A stretch of DNA of 64,000 bases from Cylicocyclus nassatus (lineage: Eukaryota; Nematoda; Chromadorea; Rhabditida; Strongylidae): NCBI GenBank assembly GCA_958299035.1, contig CATQJL010000316.1:46993585-47057584 (forward strand), given 5' to 3'. A program made the position numbers and the translations under genes. The first letter of the stretch is position 1. The number at the start of each line of letters is the position of its first letter. Below are positions 24,827 through 36,079 of this stretch, piece by piece. Under the pieces are notes generated by a model. The model saw only the letters and a list, made by a program, of their open reading frames with translations. It was not told the origin of the DNA and ran no database searches.

Positions 24827-25314
24827 TTAGGCAAAGCTATCCATTGAAGAGCTCCCCATATCTAACACTGGACCACCTGGGAGTTTCTTGATTACTTTAT
24901 CTCAGTAGAGCGTCCATTTTTCAATAAACGCTCGTAACTGCCGTCAGATTGGTAATTCAGTGTTAGATCTACAGAATGGTATAATATCTGTTTTGAAAGG
25001 CCTATTTGACCAAAAACACTTACCTCGTGAATGAAAGCAGTTGTACGTCTCTTCGTAGGTTAAATAGGGTATTGCTGTATATGAGCATATTAGACAAAGC
25101 TCTTTCGTTGCTTGGATTGTCTTGTTTTTAACACTGGACCATTTGAGCAATTCTGGCAGCACATGTATGATAGAACACGTGTTCTACTACAGTCTTACTG
25201 CAATAAGCCCTCGAAACGACCAGTGCATTTGAAACTCCAGTCAGAGGCGATATGTATTATATATTATACTAACGTCTACCAAAAATAGAGCATGTGACCC
25301 CTACCTACTATACG

Positions 25315-25930
25315 TTGGAATATTCGAGAATTTTTTCGAATAATCGAGTAACCGAATATATTCGAAAATCACAAGTATCGAATAATCGAATTTCGAATAT
25401 TTTCAAAAACAAAAAATGTCGAATATTCGAATATCGAATATTTTCGGAAAACAAAAATGTCGAATAATCGAATATCGAATATTTTCGAAGTAAGAAAATC
25501 GTCGAATAATCGAATATCGAATATATTCGAGATGAAAAAACCGAATACTCGAATATATTTGAGAAAAAAAAACGAATAAACGAATATTTTGCATCGATTA
25601 TGTCGAATATTCAAACAAATTCTAAACGAATTAGCACAATAAAGGACTCCATGCAGTGGGCAACTTGGACGACAAACGATGGTTGCTGATGTAGCAATCA
25701 AAATTGTGACGCTGTCATATAGTTATTCGATACACGAAATTGTCGAATAGTCGAATAACTTCTGAAAATAGATATTCGAATGCTCGAATATTTTCAAAAA
25801 TCAAAGTTTTCGAATAAACGAATAATCGAATAAATTCGAAATTGACAAATTTCAAATAAGCGAATATCGAATATATTCGAGATTTTGAAATTTTCGAATA
25901 ATTGAATTTCGAATAAAATTTATTCGAATA
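25315..25930. repeat. TTCGAATA-type satellite or simple-sequence array
   Basis: Dense, irregular repeats of CGAATAATCGAATATCGAAT-like sequence run at about 25315-25622 and 25722-25930, with a short non-repetitive gap between them. The motif TTCGAA is its own reverse complement, so the array is pseudo-palindromic. A further block at 26478-26532 lies beyond the foldback element that splits the array. Confidence 0.9.
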
Positions 25931-26441
25931 GTTTTGAGTTAGTATGCCGAACCCAGGTTAGTACGGTGGTATCGTTTACTCGACCTTACGTTTCGACACA
26001 GTCGTCGTCTTCGGAGGTCTGAAGTAGATTGCAGGTTAAATCTTTGAAACAAGACCGCCGAACGCCATTAAACATCAGTGAGTCTAAACTTCGTCCCGCG
26101 CGCAACGTACTGAGGCACACACCGGTGAAGAAACTGACCTTTGATCCACCGCGGTGTTAGTGGGAAGTCAGTTGCCGCACAAATGGCACGGACGCCACTG
26201 AGAGCTGCTCAGTAGATCGTTCTTTATATATGTGCAGGCTGTAACTCACATATGAGTTACAGCAAATAGCAGTTACTCATATATACTCACTGATGTTTGG
26301 CAATGGCGTTTGGCGGTCTTGTTTCAAAGATTCAACTGCAATCTACTTCAGACGTCCGAAGACGACGACTGTGTCGAAACGTAAGGTCGAATAAACGATA
26401 CCACCGTACTAACCTGGGTTCGGCATACTGACTCATAAAAC
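25931..26441. mobile_element. Foldback element inside the TTCGAATA array
   Basis: Arms of about 170 bp (left from GTTTTGAGTTAGTATGCCG, right ending CGGCATACTGACTCATAAAAC) are near-perfect inverted repeats including the blocks ACCCAGGTTAGTACGGTGG and CGAAACGTAAGGTCGA. The central part is about 150 bp and holds GC-rich unique sequence plus an ACTCATATATA-like block. No coding capacity. Family unknown. Confidence 0.8.
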
Positions 26442-26477
26442 TACTAATCAGAATGCCCAGGTTCAGAGAAGAGAGAA

Positions 26478-26532
26478 CTTGGAATTTATTCGAATATTTT
26501 ATTCGAATACTCGAATATTTATTCGATTCGGT
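26478..26532. repeat. Outlying block of the TTCGAATA array
   Basis: TTATTCGAATATTTTATTCG and similar units resume right of the foldback element, consistent with that element having inserted into one array. Confidence 0.8.
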
Positions 26533-26857
26533 CTAAAGTATACTACCTACGATAGTCAGTCCAGAGATAGAGCCGCAAGTGTGAAGTTGTTTAAATCTTG
26601 TCCCTCATCAAAATTGATGGTTATTTGGAAAAAGCAAAAGCAAAAGTAAGTGCTAACCGGTTAGAAGTACGAAAATTTTGAGATTTTTCTTTTGGCGTTA
26701 TCTCAAGCAGCAAGTTTACGCTCCAGGGCCTGCCTTGAAGCGAGGAAAAACTGGCCTTTCTCGCAAACCCTCAATTCAATGATGTTTCGGAAGTGGTGAT
26801 TGCCAAGAAGATTTTGAACAGCAAGAACATCGAGTCTGAAAACAGAAAGTTTTATTT

Positions 26858-27247
26858 TTGAATCAAAGCTTGCATCAAAATCAATTGTTTTTGATATGCC
26901 CTTTATTCACTTCGTCTTGTCATTTTTGTTTCCGGCGACGTAATGTGAATTGTTCCGCTCATTATGCGCAAGAATCGCCTAAACATGAAATATGCCCGCG
27001 TAATCACTCTAAAAGAAACTACAAAGAAAAACACACTTATCACAAATTTTCACAAAATTCAGCCACAATTGAAGAAGTAATTGACGAGTTGTCTACATTA
27101 AAAACAGAAACAAGAGCCATTGAACTCTTACAAAGCGTTTATCAGATTGTAGCTTTTGATCACTACTCGCTGACAAGGTTGCCGAACAATTTTTTGTTCA
27201 AATCAAAAAATCAAAAAAAGGTGTTTGGCAACGTTGTCAGCGAGTAG
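26858..27247 (+). CDS. Dubious 129-codon open frame overlapping a hairpin
   Basis: The open frame (non-ATG start) contains a Cys/His-rich basic stretch (HFCFRRRNVNCSAHYAQ and beyond) and a more regular TIEEVIDELSTLKTETRA helix-like stretch. Its 3' quarter is made by the two arms of the inverted repeat at 27130-27280. It may be a decayed gene or transposon fragment; no family is recognised. Confidence 0.2.
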   Translation: MNQSLHQNQLFLICPLFTSSCHFCFRRRNVNCSAHYAQESPKHEICPRNHSKRNYKEKHTYHKFSQNSATIEEVIDELSTLKTETRAIELLQSVYQIVAFDHYSLTRLPNNFLFKSKNQKKVFGNVVSE

Positions 27248-27280
27248 TGATCAAAAGCTACAATCTGATAAACGCTTTGT
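27130..27280. repeat. Long near-perfect hairpin with about 57-bp arms
   Basis: The left arm from about 27130 (ACAAAGCGTTTATCAGATTG) and right arm ending at 27280 match almost perfectly through CTACTCGCTGACAA, with small differences only near the loop (AGGTTGCC versus GGCAACG). The loop of about 35 nt is T- and A-rich. No target duplication is evident. Confidence 0.85.
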
Positions 27281-27289
27281 TAGAGGTGG

Positions 27290-28400
27290 GTTCGGAATGA
27301 CGAAGGGAAGGTTATCACAAGCAACTGGCCCGTAACCAGCGTTTGCGGTAGCGAGGAAGCGCGGTGAAGTTACAGACGAGGAGCAGGAAACGGCACTTTG
27401 TTTTCGAGCACTTTTGCCCTATGACATCGCACAAATTTCCCTTTGATGATGAAATGGGATAGAGGCTACAATCAAGTATAATAAAAAAAACTAGTATTCT
27501 TTGCACAACAGTGTTCAGTAAACAGAAATTAGCAAAAAAACTCTGAAATAATTACTCTAGCTTTTCATATCCATAAAAAATCCTCTCTGTACTCCCTTTA
27601 CCGGCAACATTGAATTGTCTGTAGGAGAAGAGAAAGAACTAAAAAATTACCGCTCTCCTAAGACCTCCACATTCCTTCAGACATGTTGGAGCGCGATATT
27701 CATTAAAGCTTATGATTCGAAAACTATTTAGGGTCCAAAAAAAGAAGAAGCAAGTGATTTAGTCTCTTCATTTAATTATAGATTTCGAAGTTTAGATAGT
27801 CTAAGCAGGGAAGGATATGATACTTGGTGACCCCGGCCATTCATAATGATTTGTATACCAAAAAATGCGCCTTTTGGTGCTGGTTCGACTACTGTTTTCC
27901 ATACCTGCAAAACGAAAACCTGGATGGAGTTATAAATGTCTTTTCAGGAATAAACTGCCATACTGCGGAGGGTGAAAATTATTGATAAAAAACTTTCTTT
28001 CTTCTACCAATGCTGAATATGATAGGTGTAAATACAAAGTACACCTTTTAAGATTTCCTCAATAGCTTCAAATGGTAAAATAGCCCAAACTGGGTGATTT
28101 TAACTATCTAAAAGTACGCAAATTTTTTTACGAAAAAAGTTCATAATTGCTTTCATATGATCGTTTCGCAGATTTCGAGCACAGATTTAGAATCAGCGTT
28201 TCGAGGTGCACCTCATGTTATGCATCGCATGCCAAATGGCTGATCACAAGTATCGTTTCCTTATAAGACAGAAACGTGCAAAACTTATGGGAATCCGAAA
28301 TTTATGCTCCGAAAAAACCCAGTTAGTTTGGTGATGGCTTAGAAACAATCAAATCCGAGAACAGGTATTACGACACATAAGCTGTTGAACTTTTTTATGT
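27290..28400. other. No supported gene
   Basis: AT-rich DNA with only short frames. A minus-strand frame at 27315-27506 has no supporting features. No clear repeat termini. Confidence 0.3.
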
Positions 28401-28404
28401 GATA

Positions 28405-29110
28405 CCAGTGCGTCACCTCTGCTTCGCAGAGGTTCGCACTGGCTCTACTATCTGGTATGTGCCTTACTCATTCTCGTAAAATTGTGGCACTGGAACTCAC
28501 CGCGCTATGCCAACTACCACGAATGAAACGTAAACAACCACTCATTTAAAAAGTCTTTTCACGTGAGATCGGTGATTTCGTGTGGATGAAACTTTTCGCA
28601 GGAAGAAAAACGCAAATTTGAATAGGTTTTTGGATTTGTCATGGCTTGGTAGTCGCCATAAAGGTAATAGTAACCGTGAGGTACATCTCAGTGCGAAAAC
28701 CTTTTCAAACGCTTAGCTAGAACCTCGCCAAATTGACCATTTACACAATCAATTTGTTTTTGCGCCGTTTTCGTTATGTAGTAAACTTTCGACCACTTTT
28801 CTGGCTGAACTCCATCGCTTGCACATTTGCTTACCAAATTCATCCACGACTTCGCAAAAAGTGCTAATAGGGACCCAATTTTGTAGGTCAGAAGCGAAAT
28901 GGACCCGTTTGACCCGCAATTTCTGTGAGTTCCACTCAACGAATCCGCTCATGCTTTTGCGTGGTGGAGTTTTGTGCTGGTAGCATGTGCTGTGCAAAAT
29001 TTGGGCTCAGGACGTTGGCTGGAACACGCTCTACGAATTTCGTAACAGACACACAAACACACACACAAAGTCACGTAAACATCCTTAGCCCGTTATTATA
29101 AGTCATGATA
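28405..29110. mobile_element. Unclassified element with strong terminal hairpin
   Basis: One end carries a 38-bp hairpin at 28405-28442 (CCAGTGCG, then ACCTCTGC, a TTC turn, GCAGAGGT, CGCACTGG). The other end, read on the minus strand, begins near TCATGACTTATAATAACGG followed by a GTGTGTGTTTGTGTGTCTGT tract, reminiscent of Helitron 5' ends. The proper CTRR end was not found, so the Helitron-like label is tentative. The interior is non-coding. Confidence 0.4.
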
Positions 29111-30635
29111 GTCAGGAGTTGCGTACATATGGTCCAAAATGAAGTCATATCGACTGTGCTCTCTTAACAGTTCATCCATTTATCTCAGCATCATTCCGAA
29201 TGTCGCATGCTTGTGAGATACGTTGGAGAGTCAGTCACGTACACAAAGCGGTGAGGCAGCGGAGGGTTCTGAGGGTCAAACAAGTTTCACGATACCCCTT
29301 CTATTTGTCCTAAAACCGAAGTATAGCTTGACTTTAGTACATCTTGCTGGGTCTTAACGAGCAAAGGAGAACGAGCAGAAGGGAAAGGACGGGGCATTTA
29401 ACTCTGGTCGAGATTCCACGAAACAAAACTATATCATTCTATTCGTCGTGGCACGACTAGGAGACCGTTAGTGTCGTCAGATTGAAGATCCCTCTTCAAC
29501 GATACAAACTAAAATTTTCATGCGTATTCCTCTGCCCTAGATTTGAGCATAGTTCCTTGTTTCTTTAAACTTCAACACCTCTCGTTATCTTTCAAAACTT
29601 ACGCGTCGTCTGAACAGAGGGTAACTGAGAACGTTGTTTCTATTTTATCTCTAGAAAGTTTGCTTTTGGCACAAAAAAGGCTTGAAACGCAATTTTTTGG
29701 TTTGGCTGGGAGATTAAATGTTGCTCATTGCACATGCTTTATTTAAATTCATTCCATCTTCCCAGGTGAAGGCTCTGCTTTCTCATTTCGCTCAAAATGA
29801 TGAATAGCAAAGCAAGTGGCTCTATGTATCGAGGATATGATGCAACCGGTTTTTTTTCGGTGCCCTATTACGGACATCCTAATAACTTGATTGCCATCCT
29901 ATGTCAGCAAACTTCAGCTTTCTACCACGTTTGAAAACTGTTTCGTATAATTAAAAAAATGTACTCAGAGTGTGCTCATTTGCATTTCAAGTTATTGGGC
30001 GCAAGGTGCACAGTTTCAATTGTTTCTTTGTTTTTCGCATCATTGGCGCACACGCGGAGCACATTGAAAAAGCAACTTGTAGTAAAGTCCAAAAACTGTT
30101 GGTTCATAGCGACAGCTCGATAGATTTCTGCTAACCAAACATCTTGTGGCTACTGATCAAACATCTTGTGGTCTAAGAGTCACAATTAATGAACAACAGA
30201 TCTGCTATAAACTGTATGTCATTAATCTGTCAGTTTATCCCTCATATGTTATAATACAGTATGGTGACATGATTTATGCATACATAGAGTGCGATATACC
30301 TTGATTAAGCCAGGAGATTGGCGTGGTCGCATCATAATTATCAATTTGCGAATCATGAAGATGATCGTAAGAAGAAATGGAAACCATTGTATGTCAAAAT
30401 CAAATACTGGATGGCAAGCAGAAAAGTACTGACATCGACACACAACGCAAAGCACCATCGAAGACGGCATATAAATGCTTTTACGATTCTGCAGTTCATG
30501 ATAAATATTCGCGATAACCCTCAGGATTGCTGGATCAAAGTCGGTATTCGAAGATATGTGGGGAAAAATTCATAAGCGATAAAATGGTCGTTGTACGGGT
30601 TTTTACCTATCCATTATTCTAGGGAGAATTATGCC
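29111..30635. other. No supported gene
   Basis: An open frame at about 30318-30575 encodes a basic protein-like stretch (DDRKKKWKPLYVKIKYWM) but has no start, splice support or recognised domain. The rest is AT-rich and unique as far as I can see. Confidence 0.25.
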
Positions 30636-31134
30636 CAGAGTGTCCCAAAAACTGTATCAAAAGTTTGACTCCTAATGACTTGCTGAAAACCTTCGTGGGC
30701 ATTTAAAAACGAGTTGTAAAGCTGACCTCAACTCAAATTTGCAGTATGAAGCGGATCATCAACGGATCATTATTTCATTAGTGTGGAGTTATGGTAGGGT
30801 TCTGAAGAGAGCTGAAGGAGGGGACCTTATTTTGTCTTAACAAAACAAACAAGCTTTGAAACTCTTACACATATTAATTAAAGCTGCTCACTCTTCTCCC
30901 TTAATCGAATGCTTCATTCATAAACGAGACCTGAAGCGGTGGCGTCTTACATGTTGGAAGTTGAAAGTCTAGAAGTTCCTGCCGTAATTCTACACTAACG
31001 AAGACAGATCGCCGATTTGGCTTATACAGTGAATCTAAGTTGACTAGTTCTGCATTGATGACCTGAGACCAGAAGCCTTGAATACAGTCTAATAATTTCA
31101 AAGGTTCACGTTCGATACATTTTTTGGGACACCT
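30636..31134. mobile_element. MITE of the CAGRGTGTCCC family, diverged copy
   Basis: It starts CAGAGTGTCCCAAAAACTG and ends TTTTTTGGGACACCT. It is shorter (about 499 bp) and more diverged than the copies at 1516 and 41609, but shares the internal words TTTGCAGTATGAAGCGGAT and GTAATTCTACACTAACGAAG. The flanking TA is not preserved. Confidence 0.7.
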
Positions 31135-33006
31135 TAATTTTTTGATTTGAAAGTTTTTGTTTCGATGTACAACGACCGGGCAGGTACTCAAACGTCACTT
31201 ATACAAGTGATTCTCGTCTAATATTCTGACATCGCGTCACCGCACCCGCGTCCGCATCCTCGCAATGTGGTTTCGAAGTAGTCGGACCGAGCTTTTTAGG
31301 CATCTGTTGATGTGATGCTGTTATACCGCAAAGCCATCAAGCAAGTCATACATCGTTCAAAGAGCTCAAGGTTTTTTAGATGATTACAAACTCTGAAATT
31401 CTTTCTTTGCAGGTGAAAAAACGCAAAAACTTGGAAAAGTGCGTTTGGCGCCAAAAAACCAGAAAACACGTTTTTGGCTTTGATTTTCGAAGATGGAGGT
31501 TTGAGGTAAGTTGCATAGATAAGCATAAAAAGTTCTAGCTGATATCAAAATGCAGAATTCCCCTTGCAAAGAAATAAATAACAAAGTACTCATCCACTGC
31601 GAAATGGCCATCGTTATATTAGGCTGGAAACTAAGTTTTGCAACTTCTTTCATAAATTCACTCTCTTTGGTTGTGGCGCACTCAAACTTTGGCGATATGT
31701 AGAGGGTGATGTGTGCTACAACAACGCACGAGCTGTTTGAATTTTAGATACAAATTAGAAAAATCCCAGACATTTTTCCAAAACTAGTGATCGAAAATTT
31801 TTGGGGTTATAAGCCCATGAAGCCATTAGCAGTCTAGGTCATGCGCAGTAACCCGGAGTTGGGTACAACTGTTGCTGGAGGTTGACTCATTCGGCTTAGT
31901 AAAGAAGAATCAAAATTTAGAGGCAAGTAGAGATTTGACGCTCTCACAAATTCAAACGAGTCGCTATACGCAGGGCTACTGGGGATAACCGTCAATGACT
32001 AAAAAGCCAAAAACTCAAAATTGGCCAAGGCTACACATAATGGAGCTATTTGGCGAAAATCATACGTTTGTAGAATCAACGCCTCTTTTCTTGCTTATGG
32101 TGAGACCCTATACCGTAAACCTACAGTAATCTTATAAAAAACCCTTATCGCAACGTTGTTATCGTTCTCGTGATCAGCATGTCGGATACCCCCCTAGGCC
32201 AAGTTTTAGTAAAGTCTGTGGTATATGATAATTTTTTCCCTTATAACATATACCTACGTAACCCTCAATGCGACAAGAATCTGGCAGAACGGCAGCTGCG
32301 CTAACAGCTTACATCATATACTACCAAATAGCAAACCTTAGATGCTTCATGGAGTGAAAGGAAAGGTATTAGAAAAGCTGCAAAACTTAGTTTCCAACCC
32401 AATATTTCCTGACTCGGAGCGCAGGTACCACAAAGCTGCTCACTGCAGCATTGACCTTTTGGGTGTACCTACTTGTTTTACTGCGCAGATAGTGCTCAAA
32501 TCCATGCCTGTTGTAACGGTTTACGTCGCTTCAAATGAGTATACTTCATTCGTTGACCGCGTGGACTGAACACCACTACGGAGCACGCGCCGCGAGGTAA
32601 AACGCTTGCCCCATACAAATCCGCCATAGTACAAATCGTGCTTTCGCGGCATTTTAGCCGCGCCACGCGGGTCCGCCGCATTTGAGCAGTCCGTGCGGAT
32701 CAATGAATCAACGATATACATAAGTTGTAATACATCGAAAATAATATGTTTCAGCAACGTCCAAAATCGAAAAATCTAATGATTTCTCTTCCTTCAGAAA
32801 ACTGCAGTTTTGCTCGAAGTATTCCGTTACTTTCCGATCATCCTAATAGGACGTTTACTTCCTGGTTTTTTTACGTCTGCTTGTTAGAGTCAGCATGATG
32901 TCGTTAATAATAGTTGAAGTCTCACATTTCCCATTAGCCCAATGTGCATTATTGTTTAGCCCGTCGTAATCAAGTCACACATTTACAAACTACTTTGAGT
33001 GAAATA
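31135..33006. other. Intergenic DNA with small repeat relics
   Basis: A Helitron interior relic lies at about 32170-32225 (GTGATCAGCATGTCGGATACC). A GC-rich segment at 32552-32704 has weakly inverted ends (TTGACCGCGTGGACTG versus the inverse of CAGTCCGTGCGGATCAA) and may be a small MITE. An ATG frame at 32342-32569 encodes 75 aa without recognisable domains. Confidence 0.35.
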
Positions 33007-33818
33007 TTAGATCGTTCCATAAGTTGGTAACGTTTTCATTCTCGTCCTTATATCTTTGAGGAGCGGTTGATTTGCGGCAGGATACGTGTATCATTCGGAA
33101 GGGCTAACAGTGCTCTTTAAAATATACCTACTTATTCCGGTAGAAAGCTGAGATGGAAATCTTGAAAGGCAAAATGAAGCAATTTCGATATTCGCGCACT
33201 TCTCCTTATAAGAAGCACTTTTGCACAAATTTTTCTGTCGTTATGGAATATGGCGCTCACACATCAATATGAAACAAAAAATGGTTGGATTGTTACAGAA
33301 GATCAGGGGCTGAGCAGGATGTCCCTGAACAAAACTTTTCGGGGGCGAAGAGGACGTCCTGCACTGAAACATGCTGTACAAGTAGACGACGGTCAACCAT
33401 ATCGTAAGCCGACCGCACTGTCTAAACCTGGTCCTACCGTAGAAAAAGCCTAACAGCAGAGCCAGTGAGTTTTGCATGACGAAGCATGGCCCCATACGGC
33501 AAAACATTGTCAAAACTGTTTTGCACGATTTGACTGAAAGGTAGCTCAGTACCCAAAGTACTCTCCAAATTTGGCTCTATCAGACTATCATTTGTTCCGC
33601 TTTTTAGTAGACCTCACGAATGGTGTATGTCTCGGTGCGTAAGTAGTTTGAGCGTTGGTTAGACGACTTTCTTGGAACCGCTTGAAATATTGAGATCGAG
33701 AAGCTAACAAGAATGTGCCAAAAGATTGTGCGCTACAACGAGGGATATGATTCTAATTGATTTTTACTGTAGATTGATGATCTTATTCGTTCACACAAAG
33801 GCTTATGAAACGACCTTA
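33007..33818 (+). mobile_element. Decayed mariner element, copy 2
   Basis: It starts TTAGATCGTTCCATAAGTTG after TA and ends with a decayed inverse (GCTTATGAAACGACCTTA). The plus strand encodes a broken transposase C-terminal half: LHDEAWPHTAKHCQNCF, a stop, then YPKYSPNLALSDYHLFRFL, matching the HD..PH and YSP..SDYHLF blocks that surround the last catalytic acidic residue of mariner transposases. Several stops and frame breaks follow. Length is about 812 bp. Confidence 0.85.
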
Positions 33819-34700
33819 CAGTTCTGTATGCCTTCCGTCCTGGTAGCCCAGCTGAAGAAACTCACTTTAGCATGCAACTATACGCTTTTGAAGCAACATT
33901 GGATAAGTAAGTATCTTTTCTAGCCTGGCTATATAGAATAGTAGAGAATTCATTCGAGATTGTCATAATCGGCATATCTTAATTGGTGTTCATCCATGCC
34001 CGCAAATATTTAGCTGTATACATTCATCATTCTCGTGACAGGACCTATTAAACCTGTCCTTTGGCTAGAATGTAAATCTACTGCTCCATGCTTGCTTGTG
34101 CAAGCTAGTAAGCCTCATGTCACAATTGTCGCTAATTTTAAAGCACAAGCCCACCAAAATGTAAATCAAAATTTTATTGGGATATACAGTTTTAATTCCG
34201 CTTAATTCAAAAGGTCTCTGAATATATATCGAATATTTTTTTCCAAATCTATTATTTTGAATATCAATACATATTAACAAAGTACTGTTCATCTTGGTAA
34301 CCAAGTTGTGGAATCGGCAGCTGAGAAAAGTGCAAGTAACTGCAGAGACTTGCACGGGCTATTTTCTTCTCTACTCACAGAGCGACAGGGTCTTTGCATA
34401 ACAAGGCTCGCTCAGCAAACAATTTTCTGGAAGAGCAGAGCTTACTTTTCTCGTATTAAGTTTTTCACGACATCATAAAGATTTTTCTTACGCTCAGCAA
34501 TGATTGTTTCACGGAAGTATTGATTTTTGACGAATACGGGTGAAAATGAATCTTTTGGTACCTCAAAAAATCAAATTTTAATTTTTTTGCAATGCTTATA
34601 ACCACCTCCAGCACATCTTAAGTAACATCTCAATCATTAGGGATTACGTTACAAGCGACTGACTTGAAAGTAAGTAATCTGGAGCGGCCAAAGTCAACGA
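33819..34700. other. No supported gene
   Basis: AT-rich DNA. The frame at 34065-34355 on the minus strand lacks support. Nothing repetitive with clear ends. Confidence 0.3.
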
Positions 34701-35186
34701 CACAAGGGAAGGTTGTTTAGTCGAAGTGGCCTTTCTAGATGAGATGTATACCATATCAAAGGGCATAAAACGCTGATTCCAAATCTGCCTTCCCTATCCG
34801 CAGAGCGTTTATGCTCGAGAAGTTATGAGCATTTTTGAAGCTAAAAATTGAACCTACATTTTGGATAAAAAGAGCTGCTAAAATCCTACTAGCCCTCAAA
34901 TAAATGCAACCAAGTGTGATATATCTTTTATTTAAGAGTATTTTTTGAATAAAGTGCCCTGATGTTTATCACTGCTCCATTTAAGAGCTAGAAAAAGTAT
35001 TACGGCTATTTCTATCCTGCTTGCTCATTCAGTTTTTTGCCCCAATAAACGCTCATAACTCCTCGCCCATAAATGCTCTGCAAATAAGGATGACAGATTT
35101 GGAATTAGCAATTTGTGCCCTTGATAAGGTTTACGTCCCATTCAAAAAGCACTTCGACTAAACATGCATTCCTTGTTAGATCTTTC
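34701..35186. repeat. Inverted repeat with about 130-bp arms
   Basis: The left arm 34701-34833 and right arm 35048-35186 are diverged inverted copies sharing TTTAGTCGAAGTG, ATTCCAAATCTG, GCAGAGC(G/A)TTTATG and AGTTATGAGC. A related single arm lies at 23878-24010. It probably represents an old foldback-type MITE; the family is unknown. Confidence 0.7.
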
Positions 35187-35872
35187 TGCAATAGCATGCA
35201 AAAGCCCGAAGTTTATAGAGCGCAAAGGAGCCAAACTTTTGAAGTGACAGTTTAATTGTGTTGATAGTTCAAAGAGCAACTGGCAGTGCAGAAAACCATT
35301 CACATGACACCCACCAAGGATTCAAATGGGAGAAGCTTATCGTTAGCAAAATTGCTGCTACTGTTTATCTGACTCCTCCACATGTCGATCTTCTCTCCTT
35401 CTTTATATACGAACTTCCCGTTCGTATCGTACTTTGCGCTCAAGGAATTTGATGTGATTCACGGCGATCAAGGCTGTGCGTTTTCTCACAGACAAAGTAC
35501 TTTGATGGCTTATCGGTGATTTTCTCATGTTGGTTTTTAGTATGTTTATATTCGCTTATATATATAAGAAGTTGATACAGTTTAGCATGCACTGGTTATG
35601 TTTTTATCGTTTATATCTCATTGCTCAATTGTTTCTTTATTGTTTCTTATTTTGCTTACTTCATGTATTATCAATTGTATCTTTCCCACACTTGCCTTAC
35701 TACCTCACGGAGTTCACAGTTTATCAATGTCCTTTCACGGATCTCTCACAGTAAGTCACAGTCCCCTCACAGAAACCCTCACAGCAATTCACAGGCTACT
35801 CGGTTGTCATACGTTGAAACTATGTTCCTTGTGTATTATTATCGTGCTCATGTTGTAGTTGTTAGACATTGT

Positions 35873-35878
35873 AATAAA
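35873..35878 (+). terminator. Polyadenylation signal of the 5' LTR, abutting SL1
   Basis: A canonical AATAAA directly precedes the SL1 sequence with no gap. The equivalent in the 3' LTR (39597-39602) would drive cleavage within or just after SL1. The solo LTR at 54.2-56.8 kb keeps the same arrangement. Confidence 0.7.
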
Positions 35879-35900
35879 GGTTTAATTACCCAAGTTTGAG
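35879..35900 (+). promoter_or_regulatory. Exact SL1 spliced-leader sequence within the 5' LTR
   Basis: All 22 nt match the conserved nematode SL1 leader (begins GGTTTAATTACC, ends GTTTGAG). It is followed by GTGTAC, not the SL RNA gene body, so it is not an SL RNA gene. It sits between AATAAA and a conserved roughly 100-bp U5-like segment. I infer a role as R region or trans-splice junction. The identity of the 22 nt is direct observation; the function is inference. Confidence 0.95.
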
Positions 35901-36004
35901 GTGTACTCGCTGTGCGTAAGTCCCGCGTGGCAGCCGATCGATCAACAACACACAGTACAATCACAGTCCACACCGCACACACGCTGACTCACCGATCGTA
36001 CAAG

Positions 36005-36022
36005 TGGTGCATCGGCCGGGAA
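36005..36022 (+). other. Primer-binding site complementary to tRNA-Gly(GCC)
   Basis: TGGTGCATCGGCCGGGAA starts two bases after the 5' LTR. Its reverse complement matches the 3' end (including CCA) of nematode tRNA-Gly(GCC) as I recall it, over 18 nt. This would prime minus-strand synthesis. Confidence 0.8.
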
Positions 36023-36079
36023 TTGAGGTACGATTTGTTGCTAACGAGTAACGCTTCCAACTAATAAGCCGCACGTTAC

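Larger units (their letters stand above)
35406..36002 (+). repeat. 5' LTR
   Basis: 597 bp, starting TATACGAACTTCCCG and ending CACCGATCGTACA. It contains a TATA-rich segment (CTTATATATATAAG at about 35554-35567), many TCACAG words at 35718-35800, AATAAA at 35873-35878 and the 22-nt SL1 sequence at 35879-35900. A strong donor-like GC/GTAAGT lies at about 35915. It differs from the 3' LTR by few positions. Confidence 0.95.

Noticed and set aside
25369..25701. Minus-strand Phe/Ile-rich ORFs
   Set aside because: They are low-complexity translations of the TTCGAATA array.
35879..35900. An SL RNA gene in the LTR
   Set aside because: Only the 22-nt leader is present. The downstream sequence lacks the SL RNA body and Sm site, and the context is an LTR with AATAAA.
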